Source of the DNA: Beijerinckiaceae bacterium
GTDB taxonomy: Bacteria > Pseudomonadota > Alphaproteobacteria > Rhizobiales > Beijerinckiaceae
Reading direction: 5' to 3'
DNA: 64,000 nucleotides
NCBI GenBank assembly: GCA_947370975.1
Contig: CANBNG010000012.1
Span: 59,518 to 123,517 of the forward strand
Under the pieces are notes generated by a model. It saw only the letters and a list, made by a program, of their open reading frames with translations, was not told where the DNA came from and did no database searches. Positions 32,328-41,434 of the stretch are shown here, piece after piece (the first letter of the stretch is position 1; every line of letters begins with the position of its first letter). Made by a program: the position numbers and the translations under genes.

Positions 32328-34001
32328 TCAGACTTCAACAACCAGAACATGCACCACGGGCTTCTTGCCCCAGACCTGACGCAGGGTGTTGCGGATGGCC
32401 CGCTCCACTGATTGCGCCGTGGCATCGGGATCGCGACGGCGCGAACGCGGCAGGGAATCGAGCGTCGAGAAGATCGCCTCATCCACCACTTCATCCATCG
32501 CCTTGCCGTCCTTGAGTTTCAGCGGCAGGCCCGTGAACATGACATCGGGATCGCCCGCCACTTCACCAGCCTTGGTGATGGCAATCGCCACCGAGATGAT
32601 GCCGGCAAAAGACAGCGTCTGACGCGCCTGAATTGCAGCGTCGTTCTGGGCAATGAGCACATTGCCATCCTTGGCAAGGCGGCCATGCTGGACCTGATCG
32701 ATGATGCCGGCTTCGCCGGGGCCAATCAGCACCATGTCGCCATTATGCGCTGAAACGACCTTGGGCACGCCCTGCGCGCGCGCAAAGCGGGCGTGTTCGG
32801 CCAGATGCATTGCCTCGCCATGGGCGGGCACGGCAATCTGGGGACGCGTCCATTCATACATGCGCGCGACTTCGGCGCGGCGCGGATGGCCCGACACATG
32901 CACGAGGCCGTCACGATCGGTGACGACATGCACGCCCTGCGCGACAAGACCGTTGATGATGTCGCCCACGCCCTTCTCGTTGCCGGGAATGGTGCGCGAG
33001 GAGAAGATCACCCGGTCGCCGGGCGTCAGGGTGACTTCGGGATGTTCATTGGCGGCAATGCGCGCCAGGGCGGCGCGTGACTCGCCCTGGCTGCCGGTCG
33101 CCAGAATGACAATCTGCTCGCGCGCGAGATAGCCGAAGGATTCAGCTGACAGGAAGGTCGGCACGCCTTCGAGATAGCCGCATTCGCGCGCCACCTGAAC
33201 GACGCGCTCCATGGCGCGGCCCACCACAACGACGGTACGACCGCAAGCTGCCGCAGCATCGGCCACCGCGCGCAGGCGCGCGACATTGGAAGCAAAGGTC
33301 GTGACGACCACGCGGCCCGTGGCTTCTCTGATGAGAACTTCGAGGCCCTTGGCGACATCGGTCTCCGAGGGGCTCTGGCCATCGCGCAGAATATTGGTGG
33401 AATCGCAGACAAGCGCGAGCACGCCCTCATCGCCCAGTTCACGCAGGCGCTTCTCGTCCGTCGCCCAGCCCACGAGCGGGGTTTCGTCGATCTTCCAGTC
33501 GCCCGTATGCATCACGAGGCCCGCTTGCGTGCGGATCGCGAGGCCACAGCTCTCGGGGATCGAATGCGCCATGCGCACGAACTCGACAGAGAACGGCCCG
33601 AGCTGCACGGGCACGCCGGGCTCTACAATGTTGAGCGGCACCTTGGGTGCGCCCGGCTCGTTGAGACGCTTGGTTTCAAGCAGGCCCGCGCCAAAGCGGG
33701 TTGCATAAACCGGGACGCCCAGACGCGGCCAGAGATCGGCGACAGCTCCGATGTGATCCTCATGCGCATGGGTGATGACCAGGGCGATCAGATCCTTCTT
33801 CATCTTCTCGATAAAGGTGAGATCAGGCATCAGAAGATCGATGCCGGGCATGTCGGGCCCTGCAAAGCCGAGGCCCAGATCGACAAGTATCCATTTGCGG
33901 CTGCGCTTCGGGCCGAAGCCGTAAAGCATTGCATTCATTCCGATCTCGCCAAGACCGCCGAGCGGCACGAGAACCAGTTCACCATCCATCGACATATTCA
34001 T
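32328..34001 (-). CDS. rnj: Ribonuclease J
   Basis: A 557-residue metallo-beta-lactamase/beta-CASP ribonuclease for mRNA turnover and rRNA maturation. The zinc motif THAHEDHIGAV lies near residue 76, with AHSIPESCGLAI and HTGDWKIDETP following, the beta-CASP region in the middle and HVSGHPRR and PAHGEAMH later. Overlaps birA by four bases (ATGA) at its start and precedes mce by 21 bp. Confidence 0.95.
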   Translation of the reverse strand: MNMSMDGELVLVPLGGLGEIGMNAMLYGFGPKRSRKWILVDLGLGFAGPDMPGIDLLMPDLTFIEKMKKDLIALVITHAHEDHIGAVADLWPRLGVPVYATRFGAGLLETKRLNEPGAPKVPLNIVEPGVPVQLGPFSVEFVRMAHSIPESCGLAIRTQAGLVMHTGDWKIDETPLVGWATDEKRLRELGDEGVLALVCDSTNILRDGQSPSETDVAKGLEVLIREATGRVVVTTFASNVARLRAVADAAAACGRTVVVVGRAMERVVQVARECGYLEGVPTFLSAESFGYLAREQIVILATGSQGESRAALARIAANEHPEVTLTPGDRVIFSSRTIPGNEKGVGDIINGLVAQGVHVVTDRDGLVHVSGHPRRAEVARMYEWTRPQIAVPAHGEAMHLAEHARFARAQGVPKVVSAHNGDMVLIGPGEAGIIDQVQHGRLAKDGNVLIAQNDAAIQARQTLSFAGIISVAIAITKAGEVAGDPDVMFTGLPLKLKDGKAMDEVVDEAIFSTLDSLPRSRRRDPDATAQSVERAIRNTLRQVWGKKPVVHVLVVEV

Positions 34002-34780
34002 CCGACTTCCTGCCCTGCGGCCGGTCCATTGGAGGGGGCGAGAAAGACATCTCCCGCCGCGATAGACTCCAAACCGGCCTGTGTTTCCAAAATCAATTGA
34101 CCCGCTGCATCAATGCCGCGGAAGATACCGTTCAGTGTGCGCACGCCCGAGGCGACGCGGATATTTTCGCCCAAGCCCGCCGCATGGCCGAGCCAGGCCG
34201 CGCGGATAGCTGCAAAACCGGCCCCCGCTTGCCAGCGATCGAGCCACAGCGCCATCTCGGAAACGAGACGGCCCAGCAGAAGCTCTGCAGTCACTTGAGC
34301 GCCCAGCGCCGCAAGCGAGCTTGCCGCATAGGGCAAATTCTGCGGATGCGCCGCGATGTTCACGCCGAACCCTATCACGCAGGCCATGCGCCCGTCAGCA
34401 AGTTGCGAGGCCTCCAGCAGAAGACCGGAGATTTTCGCACCCTCATGCACGAGATCGTTCGGCCATTTCAGCTTCGGGACGCTCTGGCCCGGACAGAATG
34501 AGGCCACAGCCTCCGCCAAGGCTACGCCCGCCACAAAGCCCAGTTGGGGCGCCATCGCCATGGATGCGGGATCGAGCAGGAGCAGGCTTGCGGCCAGATT
34601 GCCGGAGGGCGACGCCCACACCCTGCCCTGACGTCCGCGCCCGCTCGTCTGCTCGCGCGCGGCAAGCCAGAGCGGCTGCCTCTCCCCCGCGCGCGCACGC
34701 GCCATCGCTTCGCCATTGGTGGAATCAATCGACGCGAGCCATTCGACCCGCGTCGCGAAAGATCCCGAATGTTGGACCAA
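33998..34780 (-). CDS. birA: Biotin--[acetyl-CoA-carboxylase] ligase
   Basis: About 260 residues, a monofunctional biotin protein ligase with no N-terminal DNA-binding domain. Family motifs: SIDSTNGEAM, GRGRQGRVW and KWPNDLV. I place the start at the TTG at 34780, five bases after the nuoN stop; an ATG at 34876 in the same frame lies inside nuoN and would add unrelated residues. Start is uncertain. It biotinylates acetyl-CoA and propionyl-CoA carboxylases. Confidence 0.88.
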   Translation of the reverse strand: MVQHSGSFATRVEWLASIDSTNGEAMARARAGERQPLWLAAREQTSGRGRQGRVWASPSGNLAASLLLLDPASMAMAPQLGFVAGVALAEAVASFCPGQSVPKLKWPNDLVHEGAKISGLLLEASQLADGRMACVIGFGVNIAAHPQNLPYAASSLAALGAQVTAELLLGRLVSEMALWLDRWQAGAGFAAIRAAWLGHAAGLGENIRVASGVRTLNGIFRGIDAAGQLILETQAGLESIAAGDVFLAPSNGPAAGQEVG

Positions 34781-34785
34781 GCCGC

Positions 34786-36219
34786 TCAGAAGAGCGACTT
34801 TGCTGCATTGGTGGCCGCCGTCAGAACGGGCGCCGGATAGACCCAGAACAGCAGGATACCGAAGCTCGCAACCCACAGCACGCCGGTGACTTCACGCTTG
34901 ACCGGCGAGAAGGCCTCGGCGGGCGCGTCGAAATATATCACCTTGACGATGCGCAGATAATAGAAGGTCGAGACCACGCTCAGCAGCACGCCGATGGTGG
35001 CGAGCCAATAGAAGCCCGCGTCGATCGCCGGCTGGAAGACGTAAAGCTTGGCGAAGAAGCCCGCCAGCGGCGGGATGCCGGCCAGCGAGAACATCGTCAT
35101 GGCCAGGAAGAACGCCATCGAGCCATTGGTGCGCGAGAGACCCGCGAGATCGGGGATCGTCTCGACATAACGCTCGCCCACCCGCATCGACAGCAGCGCC
35201 GCAAAAGCGCCGAGCGTCATGGTGAGATAGATCGCCATATAGATCAGCACGCCGCGAATGCCCTGCTCCGTGCCGGGCACCAGGCCGACCATGGCAAAGC
35301 CCATATGGCCAATCGAGGAATAGGCCATCAGGCGCTTGAGATTGGTCTGGCCGATGGCGGCAAAGGAGCCCAGCGCCATCGACAGCAGCGACATGAACAC
35401 CACAATCTGCTGCCATTGCGGGGTAACACCCGGAAAGGCCGTGATGATGATGCGCAGCGTGATCGCAACCGCCGCCATCTTCGGCGCGGAGGCGAAGAAA
35501 GCCGTCACCGGCGTCGGCGCACCTTCGTAAACGTCGGGCGTCCACATGTGAAACGGCACCATGGACATTTTGAAGGCGAGGCCCGCCAGCAGGAAGACGA
35601 GACCAAAGACCACGCCGATCGACACATTGCCATGGATCGCATCCGCAATGCCGGTGAAGGACACGGTGCCGGCAAAACCATAGATCAGCGAGGAGCCGTA
35701 GAGCAGCATGCCCGAGGAGAGCGCGCCGAGGACGAAATATTTCAGGCCCGCTTCCGAGGCGCGAACATTGTCGCGATGGAAGGCGGCCACGACATAAAGC
35801 GCCAGGCTCATGAGTTCGAGGCCGAGATAGAGGCCGATCAGGTTCTGCGCCGAAATCAGCATCAACATGCCGGTCGTCGCCAGCAGGATGAGCACGGGGA
35901 ACTCGAACTGATCGATCTTCTCGCGCGCCATATATTCGCGCGAGAGCAGCAGGCTCACCAGCGCGCCCATCAGGGCGAGGCCCTTCATGAAGCGCCCGAA
36001 TGTGTCGTCGATGAAGGCGCCGTCCCAGATGAGGGCCTTGCCCTCGAGCGGGAAGAACAAGGTGAGCAGCGCGATGCCGAGCAAGCCGATGGCGAGTTCG
36101 GAGATGATCCAGTCACCCTTGCCGGCGCGGAAGGCGCCGAGCATGAGCAGAACAAGCGCGCCACCTGCCAGGATCAGCTCCGGCAATGTGTGGGCAAGCG
36201 CGAAGGAAATGGGAGTCAT
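34786..36219 (-). CDS. nuoN: NADH-quinone oxidoreductase subunit N
   Basis: A 477-residue antiporter-like membrane subunit of complex I with about 14 helices. TPDVYEGAPTPVTAFF is the conserved discontinuous-helix region, and Lys residues in the helices around it are the expected proton-path residues. Last nuo gene; followed almost without gap by birA. It starts 12 bp after nuoM. Confidence 0.95.
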   Translation of the reverse strand: MTPISFALAHTLPELILAGGALVLLMLGAFRAGKGDWIISELAIGLLGIALLTLFFPLEGKALIWDGAFIDDTFGRFMKGLALMGALVSLLLSREYMAREKIDQFEFPVLILLATTGMLMLISAQNLIGLYLGLELMSLALYVVAAFHRDNVRASEAGLKYFVLGALSSGMLLYGSSLIYGFAGTVSFTGIADAIHGNVSIGVVFGLVFLLAGLAFKMSMVPFHMWTPDVYEGAPTPVTAFFASAPKMAAVAITLRIIITAFPGVTPQWQQIVVFMSLLSMALGSFAAIGQTNLKRLMAYSSIGHMGFAMVGLVPGTEQGIRGVLIYMAIYLTMTLGAFAALLSMRVGERYVETIPDLAGLSRTNGSMAFFLAMTMFSLAGIPPLAGFFAKLYVFQPAIDAGFYWLATIGVLLSVVSTFYYLRIVKVIYFDAPAEAFSPVKREVTGVLWVASFGILLFWVYPAPVLTAATNAAKSLF

Positions 36220-36231
36220 GGTCTCGTTTCC

Positions 36232-37743
36232 TTAGTGCAGCGCGACGGCGGCTGTCTTGGTGACCGCGAGCGCGCTGTCGAGATTTTTGACAAGCAACGT
36301 CACGGAGGCGGCACAGGCGTCGAGGATCGGGCCCGGCTGCACGCCGTAATAGATGGTGAGAACGAGCAGCGGCGCGAGCAGCGCAATCTCGCGCGCCGAA
36401 AGATCCTTGATGGTCTTCAGGCTCGGCTTGTCGAGCACGCCGAACACGACGCGACGATAGAGATAAAGCGCATAAGCAGCCGAGAGGATGACACCCGTCG
36501 TTGCAAACAGCGCCACCCAGGAATTGGCGTTGAAGGCGCCAATCAGCGTCAGGAACTCGCCGACAAAGCCCGACGTGCCCGGCAGGCCGACATTGGCCAT
36601 GGTGAAGACGAGCAGAGCCACAGCATAAAGCGGCATGCGATTGACGAGTCCGCCATAGGCCGCGATCTCGCGTGTGTGCATGCGGTCATAGACCACGCCG
36701 ACACAGAGGAAGAGTGCGCCAGACACGATGCCGTGCGACACCATCTGGAAGACAGCGCCCTGCACGCCCTGCTGGTTGAGCGCGAAAATGCCCATGGTCA
36801 CGAAGCCCATGTGAGCCACCGACGAATAGGCGATCAGCTTCTTCATGTCCTCCTGCACCAGCGCCACCAGCGAGGTGTAGACGATGGCAATGATGGAGAG
36901 GGTGAAGACGAGCGGGGCAAAATATTGCGACGCATCAGGAAACATCGGCAGCGAGAAGCGCAGGAAGCCGTAGCCGCCCATCTTCAGCAGAATGCCGGCC
37001 AGGATAACCGAGCCTGCGGTGGGTGCTTCCACATGGGCGTCGGGCAGCCAGGTGTGCACCGGCCACATCGGCATTTTCACCGCGAAGGAGGCGAAGAAGG
37101 CCAGCCACAGATATTTCTGCATGCCGACCGGGAAAGCCGTCTTGAGCAGCGTGACAATGTCGGTCGTGCCCGCAACGCCATACATGGCGAAAATGGCAAG
37201 CAGCATGAGCAGCGAGCCGGCGAGCGTATAGAGGAAGAACTTGAAGCTCGCATAGATACGGCGCTTGCCGCCCCAGATGCCGATGATGAGGAACATCGGG
37301 ATCAGGCCGCCTTCAAAGAAGACGTAGAAGAGCATCAGGTCGAGTGCGCCAAAGACACCGATCATCAGCGTCTCGAGCACGAGGAAGGCGATCATATATT
37401 CACGCACGCGCGTGTTGATCGTCTCCCACGACGAGGCGATGCAGAAGGGCATCAGGAAGGTTGTCAGCAGCACGAAAGGCATCGAAATGCCATCGACGCC
37501 GAGCTTGTAGAGGATCGTCGCGCCCAGCCATTCCTTCTGCTCAACAAGCTGGAAGCCGGGGTTGGTGATATCGAAGCGGCTCCAGGCAACAAGCGAGAGA
37601 CCGAAGGTGATGAGCGTCGTCACCAGCGCTGCCCAACGGGCATTGCGGCGCGTGGCCTCGTCATCCCCGCGCAGTGCAAGGATGAAGGCAGCGCCGACGA
37701 GCGGCAGGAAGATGAGGCCGGAAAGGATGCCGAAGCCGAACAT
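36232..37743 (-). CDS. nuoM: NADH-quinone oxidoreductase subunit M
   Basis: A 503-residue antiporter-like proton-pumping subunit. LPDAHVEAPTAGSVILAG and LVQEDMKKLIAYSSVAHMG are family signatures. Its ATG overlaps the nuoL stop (TGATG), so translation is coupled. Inner membrane arm of complex I. Confidence 0.95.
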   Translation of the reverse strand: MFGFGILSGLIFLPLVGAAFILALRGDDEATRRNARWAALVTTLITFGLSLVAWSRFDITNPGFQLVEQKEWLGATILYKLGVDGISMPFVLLTTFLMPFCIASSWETINTRVREYMIAFLVLETLMIGVFGALDLMLFYVFFEGGLIPMFLIIGIWGGKRRIYASFKFFLYTLAGSLLMLLAIFAMYGVAGTTDIVTLLKTAFPVGMQKYLWLAFFASFAVKMPMWPVHTWLPDAHVEAPTAGSVILAGILLKMGGYGFLRFSLPMFPDASQYFAPLVFTLSIIAIVYTSLVALVQEDMKKLIAYSSVAHMGFVTMGIFALNQQGVQGAVFQMVSHGIVSGALFLCVGVVYDRMHTREIAAYGGLVNRMPLYAVALLVFTMANVGLPGTSGFVGEFLTLIGAFNANSWVALFATTGVILSAAYALYLYRRVVFGVLDKPSLKTIKDLSAREIALLAPLLVLTIYYGVQPGPILDACAASVTLLVKNLDSALAVTKTAAVALH

Positions 37744-39734
37744 CAGCGCACTCCCCCGACCAGATACCAGGTGATGATCACCGCCACGCCGATCAGCATG
37801 GCGAAGGCATAATGATAGACATAGCCGGTCTGCAATTTGACCACGCGGTTTGTGACGTCGATGACACGAGCGGAAATACCGTCGGGACCAAGCCCGTCGA
37901 TGATGCGCCCGTCACCGCCCTTCCAGAACAGGCGACCGAGCCAGAAGGCCGGACGCACGAAGATGAAATTATAGAGCTCGTCGAAGTACCACTTGTTGAG
38001 CAGGAACTTGTAGACGAGCTGATGCTGCGCCGCGATGCGCTGCGCAGTGCCCGGCGCAATCACATAGACATAGAGCGAGCCGAGGAAGCCCAGCACCATC
38101 ATGACCGTGGCGCCATAAACCGCGACAGCCGGCACATCATGCATGTCATGCAGAAGGTGGTTGCCTGCGCCTGTGAAGAGCGAGCCCTTCCAGAATTCGT
38201 CATAGGCATGGCCGATGAAATGGCCGTTGAAGACGATGCCCGCGAGCAGCGCGCCAATCGCCAGCAGCGCCAGCGGCACCAGCATGACGATGGGCGATTC
38301 ATGGGGCGCATGGTGACCATGCGCGTGATGGCCATGATCGTCATGCGCGTGAGCATGACCGTGATCGTCATGGCCGGCGCCTGCGCGCGTGCCATAGAAG
38401 GTCATGAACACGAGACGCCAGGAATAGAAGGACGTCAGGCCAGCCGCGATCAGCGTCATCAGGAAGCCATAGACAGCCGCGCCCGAATGGGCACTCGCCG
38501 CATAGGACGCCTCGATGATCGCATCCTTGGAATAGAAGCCCGCCGTGAAGGGGAAGCCCGTCAGCGCCAGAGTGCCAATGGTCATCATCCAGAAGGTGAA
38601 CGGGATGTCCTTGCGCAGGCCACCCATGTTCCGCATGTCCTGCTCGTGGTGCATGGCATGGATGACCGAGCCCGCGCCCAGGAACAGCAGCGCCTTGAAG
38701 AAGGCATGCGTGAACAGATGGAAGATGGCGAGCGAATAGCCGCCCACGCCCAGCGCCACGAACATGTAGCCGAGCTGCGAGCACGTCGAATAGGCGATCA
38801 CGCGCTTGATGTCGTTCTGCACGAGGCCGACGGTGGCGGCGAAAATCGCCGTCGTCGCGCCGACAACCGTCACGACCGAAAGCGCAACCGGAGCCTGTTC
38901 AAACAGCGGCGACAGACGCGCCACCATGAAGACGCCTGCGGTGACCATGGTCGCGGCATGGATGAGGGCCGACACCGGCGTCGGGCCTTCCATGGCGTCG
39001 GGCAGCCAGGTGTGCAGCAGGAATTGCGCGGACTTGCCCATCGCGCCCATGAAGAGCAGCAGGCAGGTCAGCGTCATCGCATCCATGGTCAGGCCGAATG
39101 CATGGATCGGCTTGCCGGCAAGGCCGGGCGCAGCGGCGAAGATCTGGTCGAAGGCGACCGATCCCGTCAGCGCGAAGATCATGAAAATGCCAAGCGCAAA
39201 GCCGAAATCGCCGACGCGATTGACGACAAACGCCTTGATCGCAGCCGCATTCGCCGAGGGCTTCTCATACCAGAAGCCGATCAGCAAATAGGAAGCAAGA
39301 CCCACGCCCTCCCAGCCGAAGAACATCTGCACGAGATTGTCAGACGTCACCAGCATGAGCATGGCGAATGTGAAGAGCGACAGATAGGCAAAGAACCGCT
39401 GGCGGGCGGGATCTTCGTGCATGTAGCCGATGGAATAGAGATGCACGAGCGCCGACACCGAGGTGACGACGACCAGCATGACCGAGGTCAGTGTGTCGAC
39501 GCGCAGCGCCCAGTCGACATGCAGCGCGCCCGAATTCATCCAGTTGGCGATGACCGGCACATTGAGCGCCGCATGGCCGTAGCCGACGCTGATGAAGGTC
39601 ACCCAGGCCAGAATGGCCGAGACGAAGAGCAGCCCCGTCGTGACGAGTTCCGCAGGGCGAGCGCCGATCACGCGGCCAAAGAGGCCGGCGATGAGAAAGC
39701 CGAGAAGCGGCAGGAAGACAATTGCCTGATACAT
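37743..39734 (-). CDS. nuoL: NADH-quinone oxidoreductase subunit L
   Basis: A 663-residue distal proton-pumping subunit with the long lateral helix at the C-terminus. HTWLPDAMEGPTPVSALIHA marks the central discontinuous helix. Between helices near residues 454-479 it carries a His/Asp-rich loop (about 12 His in 25 residues; nt 38298-38375), larger than in enterobacterial NuoL. Starts 8 bp after nuoK. Confidence 0.95.
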   Translation of the reverse strand: MYQAIVFLPLLGFLIAGLFGRVIGARPAELVTTGLLFVSAILAWVTFISVGYGHAALNVPVIANWMNSGALHVDWALRVDTLTSVMLVVVTSVSALVHLYSIGYMHEDPARQRFFAYLSLFTFAMLMLVTSDNLVQMFFGWEGVGLASYLLIGFWYEKPSANAAAIKAFVVNRVGDFGFALGIFMIFALTGSVAFDQIFAAAPGLAGKPIHAFGLTMDAMTLTCLLLFMGAMGKSAQFLLHTWLPDAMEGPTPVSALIHAATMVTAGVFMVARLSPLFEQAPVALSVVTVVGATTAIFAATVGLVQNDIKRVIAYSTCSQLGYMFVALGVGGYSLAIFHLFTHAFFKALLFLGAGSVIHAMHHEQDMRNMGGLRKDIPFTFWMMTIGTLALTGFPFTAGFYSKDAIIEASYAASAHSGAAVYGFLMTLIAAGLTSFYSWRLVFMTFYGTRAGAGHDDHGHAHAHDDHGHHAHGHHAPHESPIVMLVPLALLAIGALLAGIVFNGHFIGHAYDEFWKGSLFTGAGNHLLHDMHDVPAVAVYGATVMMVLGFLGSLYVYVIAPGTAQRIAAQHQLVYKFLLNKWYFDELYNFIFVRPAFWLGRLFWKGGDGRIIDGLGPDGISARVIDVTNRVVKLQTGYVYHYAFAMLIGVAVIITWYLVGGVR

Positions 39735-39742
39735 GCGGCCGC

Positions 39743-40051
39743 TCAGCCCTTCATGACGTTGATATCCTCAACCGCGATCGAACCGCGGTTGCGGAAATAG
39801 GTGACGAGCACCGCAAGACCGATGGCGGCCTCCGCGGCGGCGACAGTCAGGATCAGGAGCGAGAAGATCTGCCCCGTGAGATCGCCGAGGAATGTCGAAA
39901 AGGCGACAAGGTTGATGTTGACCGCGAGCAGGATGAGCTCCACCGACATCAGGATGATGATGATGTTCTTGCGGTTGAGGATGATGCCCGCCACGCCCAG
40001 CGTGAACAGCATGGCCGCAACGATCAGATATTGGTTCAGTCCGATGGCCAT
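39743..40051 (-). CDS. nuoK: NADH-quinone oxidoreductase subunit K
   Basis: A 102-residue three-helix subunit. Conserved Glu residues of the proton path are seen in MSVELILLAVN and in AAAEAAIGLAV. The start at 40051 (MAIGLNQYL) gives the family length; upstream in-frame codons overlap the end of nuoJ. Confidence 0.95.
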   Translation of the reverse strand: MAIGLNQYLIVAAMLFTLGVAGIILNRKNIIIILMSVELILLAVNINLVAFSTFLGDLTGQIFSLLILTVAAAEAAIGLAVLVTYFRNRGSIAVEDINVMKG

Positions 40052-40061
40052 CACCTGATCC

Positions 40062-40667
40062 TCACACGCCGGCCCGCGAGGGCACTTTCTTGAGTTGGAC
40101 GTCCGACTTGTCGCGCGCATTCTGGTCGGCAATGACCTGGCGCTTGACGTCCGGCTTGTGGCGCAACGTGAGCACGATTGCGCCGATCATGGCGGTGAGC
40201 AGGACAAGGCCCGCCGCCTGGAAGAAGTAGACATATTTCGTATAGAGTACGCGGCCGATGGCCAGCGTGTTCGACACATCGGGAGGCGTCGGGGAACCCG
40301 CGCCGCCGATCGCCGCAGGCGCCATGGTCCAGGCGCCGACCACCAGCACCAGCTCGATCAGCACCGCCGCGCCAATCAGCGCGCCGACAGGCAGATATTG
40401 CAGGAAGCCCTGTTTCAGCTCGGCGAAATCGACGTCGAGCATCATGACGACGAAGAGGAAAAGCACCGCCACCGCGCCGACATAGACGATGACCAGGATC
40501 ATCGCCAGGAATTCGGCGCCCAGAAGCATGAACAGCCCCGAGGCATTGACGAAGGCGAGAATGAGAAAGAGCACCGAGTGCACAGGGTTGCGCGCGGCAA
40601 TGACCATGAAGGCCGAGCCGATCATCACGGTCGAGAACAGATAGAAGAAGGCCGCGGCGGCATTCAT
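40062..40667 (-). CDS. nuoJ: NADH-quinone oxidoreductase subunit J
   Basis: A 201-residue five-helix membrane subunit. FLILAFVNASGLFMLLGAEF and the YVGAVAVLFLFVVMMLD segment, which contains the pi-bulge helix region, identify it. Lies between nuoI and nuoK with short gaps in the expected order. Confidence 0.94.
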   Translation of the reverse strand: MNAAAAFFYLFSTVMIGSAFMVIAARNPVHSVLFLILAFVNASGLFMLLGAEFLAMILVIVYVGAVAVLFLFVVMMLDVDFAELKQGFLQYLPVGALIGAAVLIELVLVVGAWTMAPAAIGGAGSPTPPDVSNTLAIGRVLYTKYVYFFQAAGLVLLTAMIGAIVLTLRHKPDVKRQVIADQNARDKSDVQLKKVPSRAGV

Positions 40668-40684
40668 GGCTTCAACCCCTCAGA

Positions 40685-41173
40685 TCAACGATAGGGCGCG
40701 TCGAGCGCGATATTGCGCGCAATCTCGCGCTCCCAGCGAGCGCCATTATCGAGCAGGCGCTGCTTGTCATAATAGAGCTCTTCGCGGGTTTCGACCGCGA
40801 ATTCCTGATTTGGGCCCTCGACAATGGCGTCGACCGGGCAGGCCTCCTGGCAGAGGCCGCAGTAAATGCACTTCACCATATCGATGTCATAGCGCGTGGT
40901 GCGGCGTGTGCCGTCATTGCGGCGCGGCCCCGCCTCGATGGTGATGGCCTGCGCGGGGCAGATCGCCTCGCACAGCTTGCAGGCAATACAACGCTCTTCG
41001 CCATTGGGATAGCGGCGCAGCGCATGCTCGCCACGAAAGCGCGGCGAGGTCGGGTTCTTCTCGTGCGGATAATTGATGGTCGCCTTCGGCTTGAAGAAAT
41101 AGCGCATCGAGAGGCCAATGGCCCCGACGAATTCCTTCAGCAAAAGCGCCTTCGCAGCCCTGTCGAGTCTCAT
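40685..41173 (-). CDS. nuoI: NADH-quinone oxidoreductase subunit I (2x[4Fe-4S])
   Basis: A 162-residue ferredoxin-like subunit that holds clusters N6a and N6b through CIACKLCEAICP and CIYCGLCQEACP. The start at 41173 (MRLDRAAKALLL) matches family length; the frame is open a little further upstream. The gene is separated from nuoH by a small membrane ORF. Confidence 0.95.
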   Translation of the reverse strand: MRLDRAAKALLLKEFVGAIGLSMRYFFKPKATINYPHEKNPTSPRFRGEHALRRYPNGEERCIACKLCEAICPAQAITIEAGPRRNDGTRRTTRYDIDMVKCIYCGLCQEACPVDAIVEGPNQEFAVETREELYYDKQRLLDNGARWEREIARNIALDAPYR

Positions 41174-41183
41174 GCCAACCACC

Positions 41184-41432
41184 TCAATTGCCGAGCAGCC
41201 GCCCGGCGGCATAGCCGATCGCGGGAAGCACTCCAAAAGCTCCGACGAGAAGCGCCCAGCGAACTGGCCGCATCCGCGCGCTGAAGCCCGCGAGATCCAT
41301 ATTCTCCGAACCGCGCTTGATTTCGCGGCCCACCGACGTGCTGATCATCGACAGCACAAGCATATATTTCACCACGCCCAGCCCAAGGCCGAACAAAGCG
41401 CCGACGAGACCCGGGTTCCCGCCAAGCGTCAT
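41184..41432 (-). CDS. Small membrane protein inserted between nuoH and nuoI
   Basis: An 82-residue ORF beginning 2 bp after the nuoH stop and ending 10 bp before nuoI. It has two hydrophobic segments (LVGALFGLGLGVVKYMLVLSM and VRWALLVGAFGVLPAIGYAAG) around a polar loop with GREIKRGSENMD. It is not one of the 14 core subunits and I do not recognise a family. Tight spacing argues it is translated. Paracoccus and Rhodobacter nuo operons also carry unidentified ORFs, so an accessory or assembly role is possible. Confidence 0.65.
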   Translation of the reverse strand: MTLGGNPGLVGALFGLGLGVVKYMLVLSMISTSVGREIKRGSENMDLAGFSARMRPVRWALLVGAFGVLPAIGYAAGRLLGN

Positions 41433-41434
41433 GA

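Noticed and set aside
34781..34876. Longer birA starting at 34876
   Set aside because: The added residues come from inside nuoN and have no similarity to biotin ligases; motifs begin well after 34780.
34321..37812. Open frame of 1163 codons on the plus strand
   Set aside because: It is antisense to nuoN and nuoM, which are certain genes; its composition (His, Arg, Gln, Glu rich, no domains) is what the opposite strand of GC-rich membrane-protein genes gives.
37812..39800. Open frame of 662 codons on the plus strand
   Set aside because: Antisense to nuoL with no recognisable domain and charged low-complexity content.
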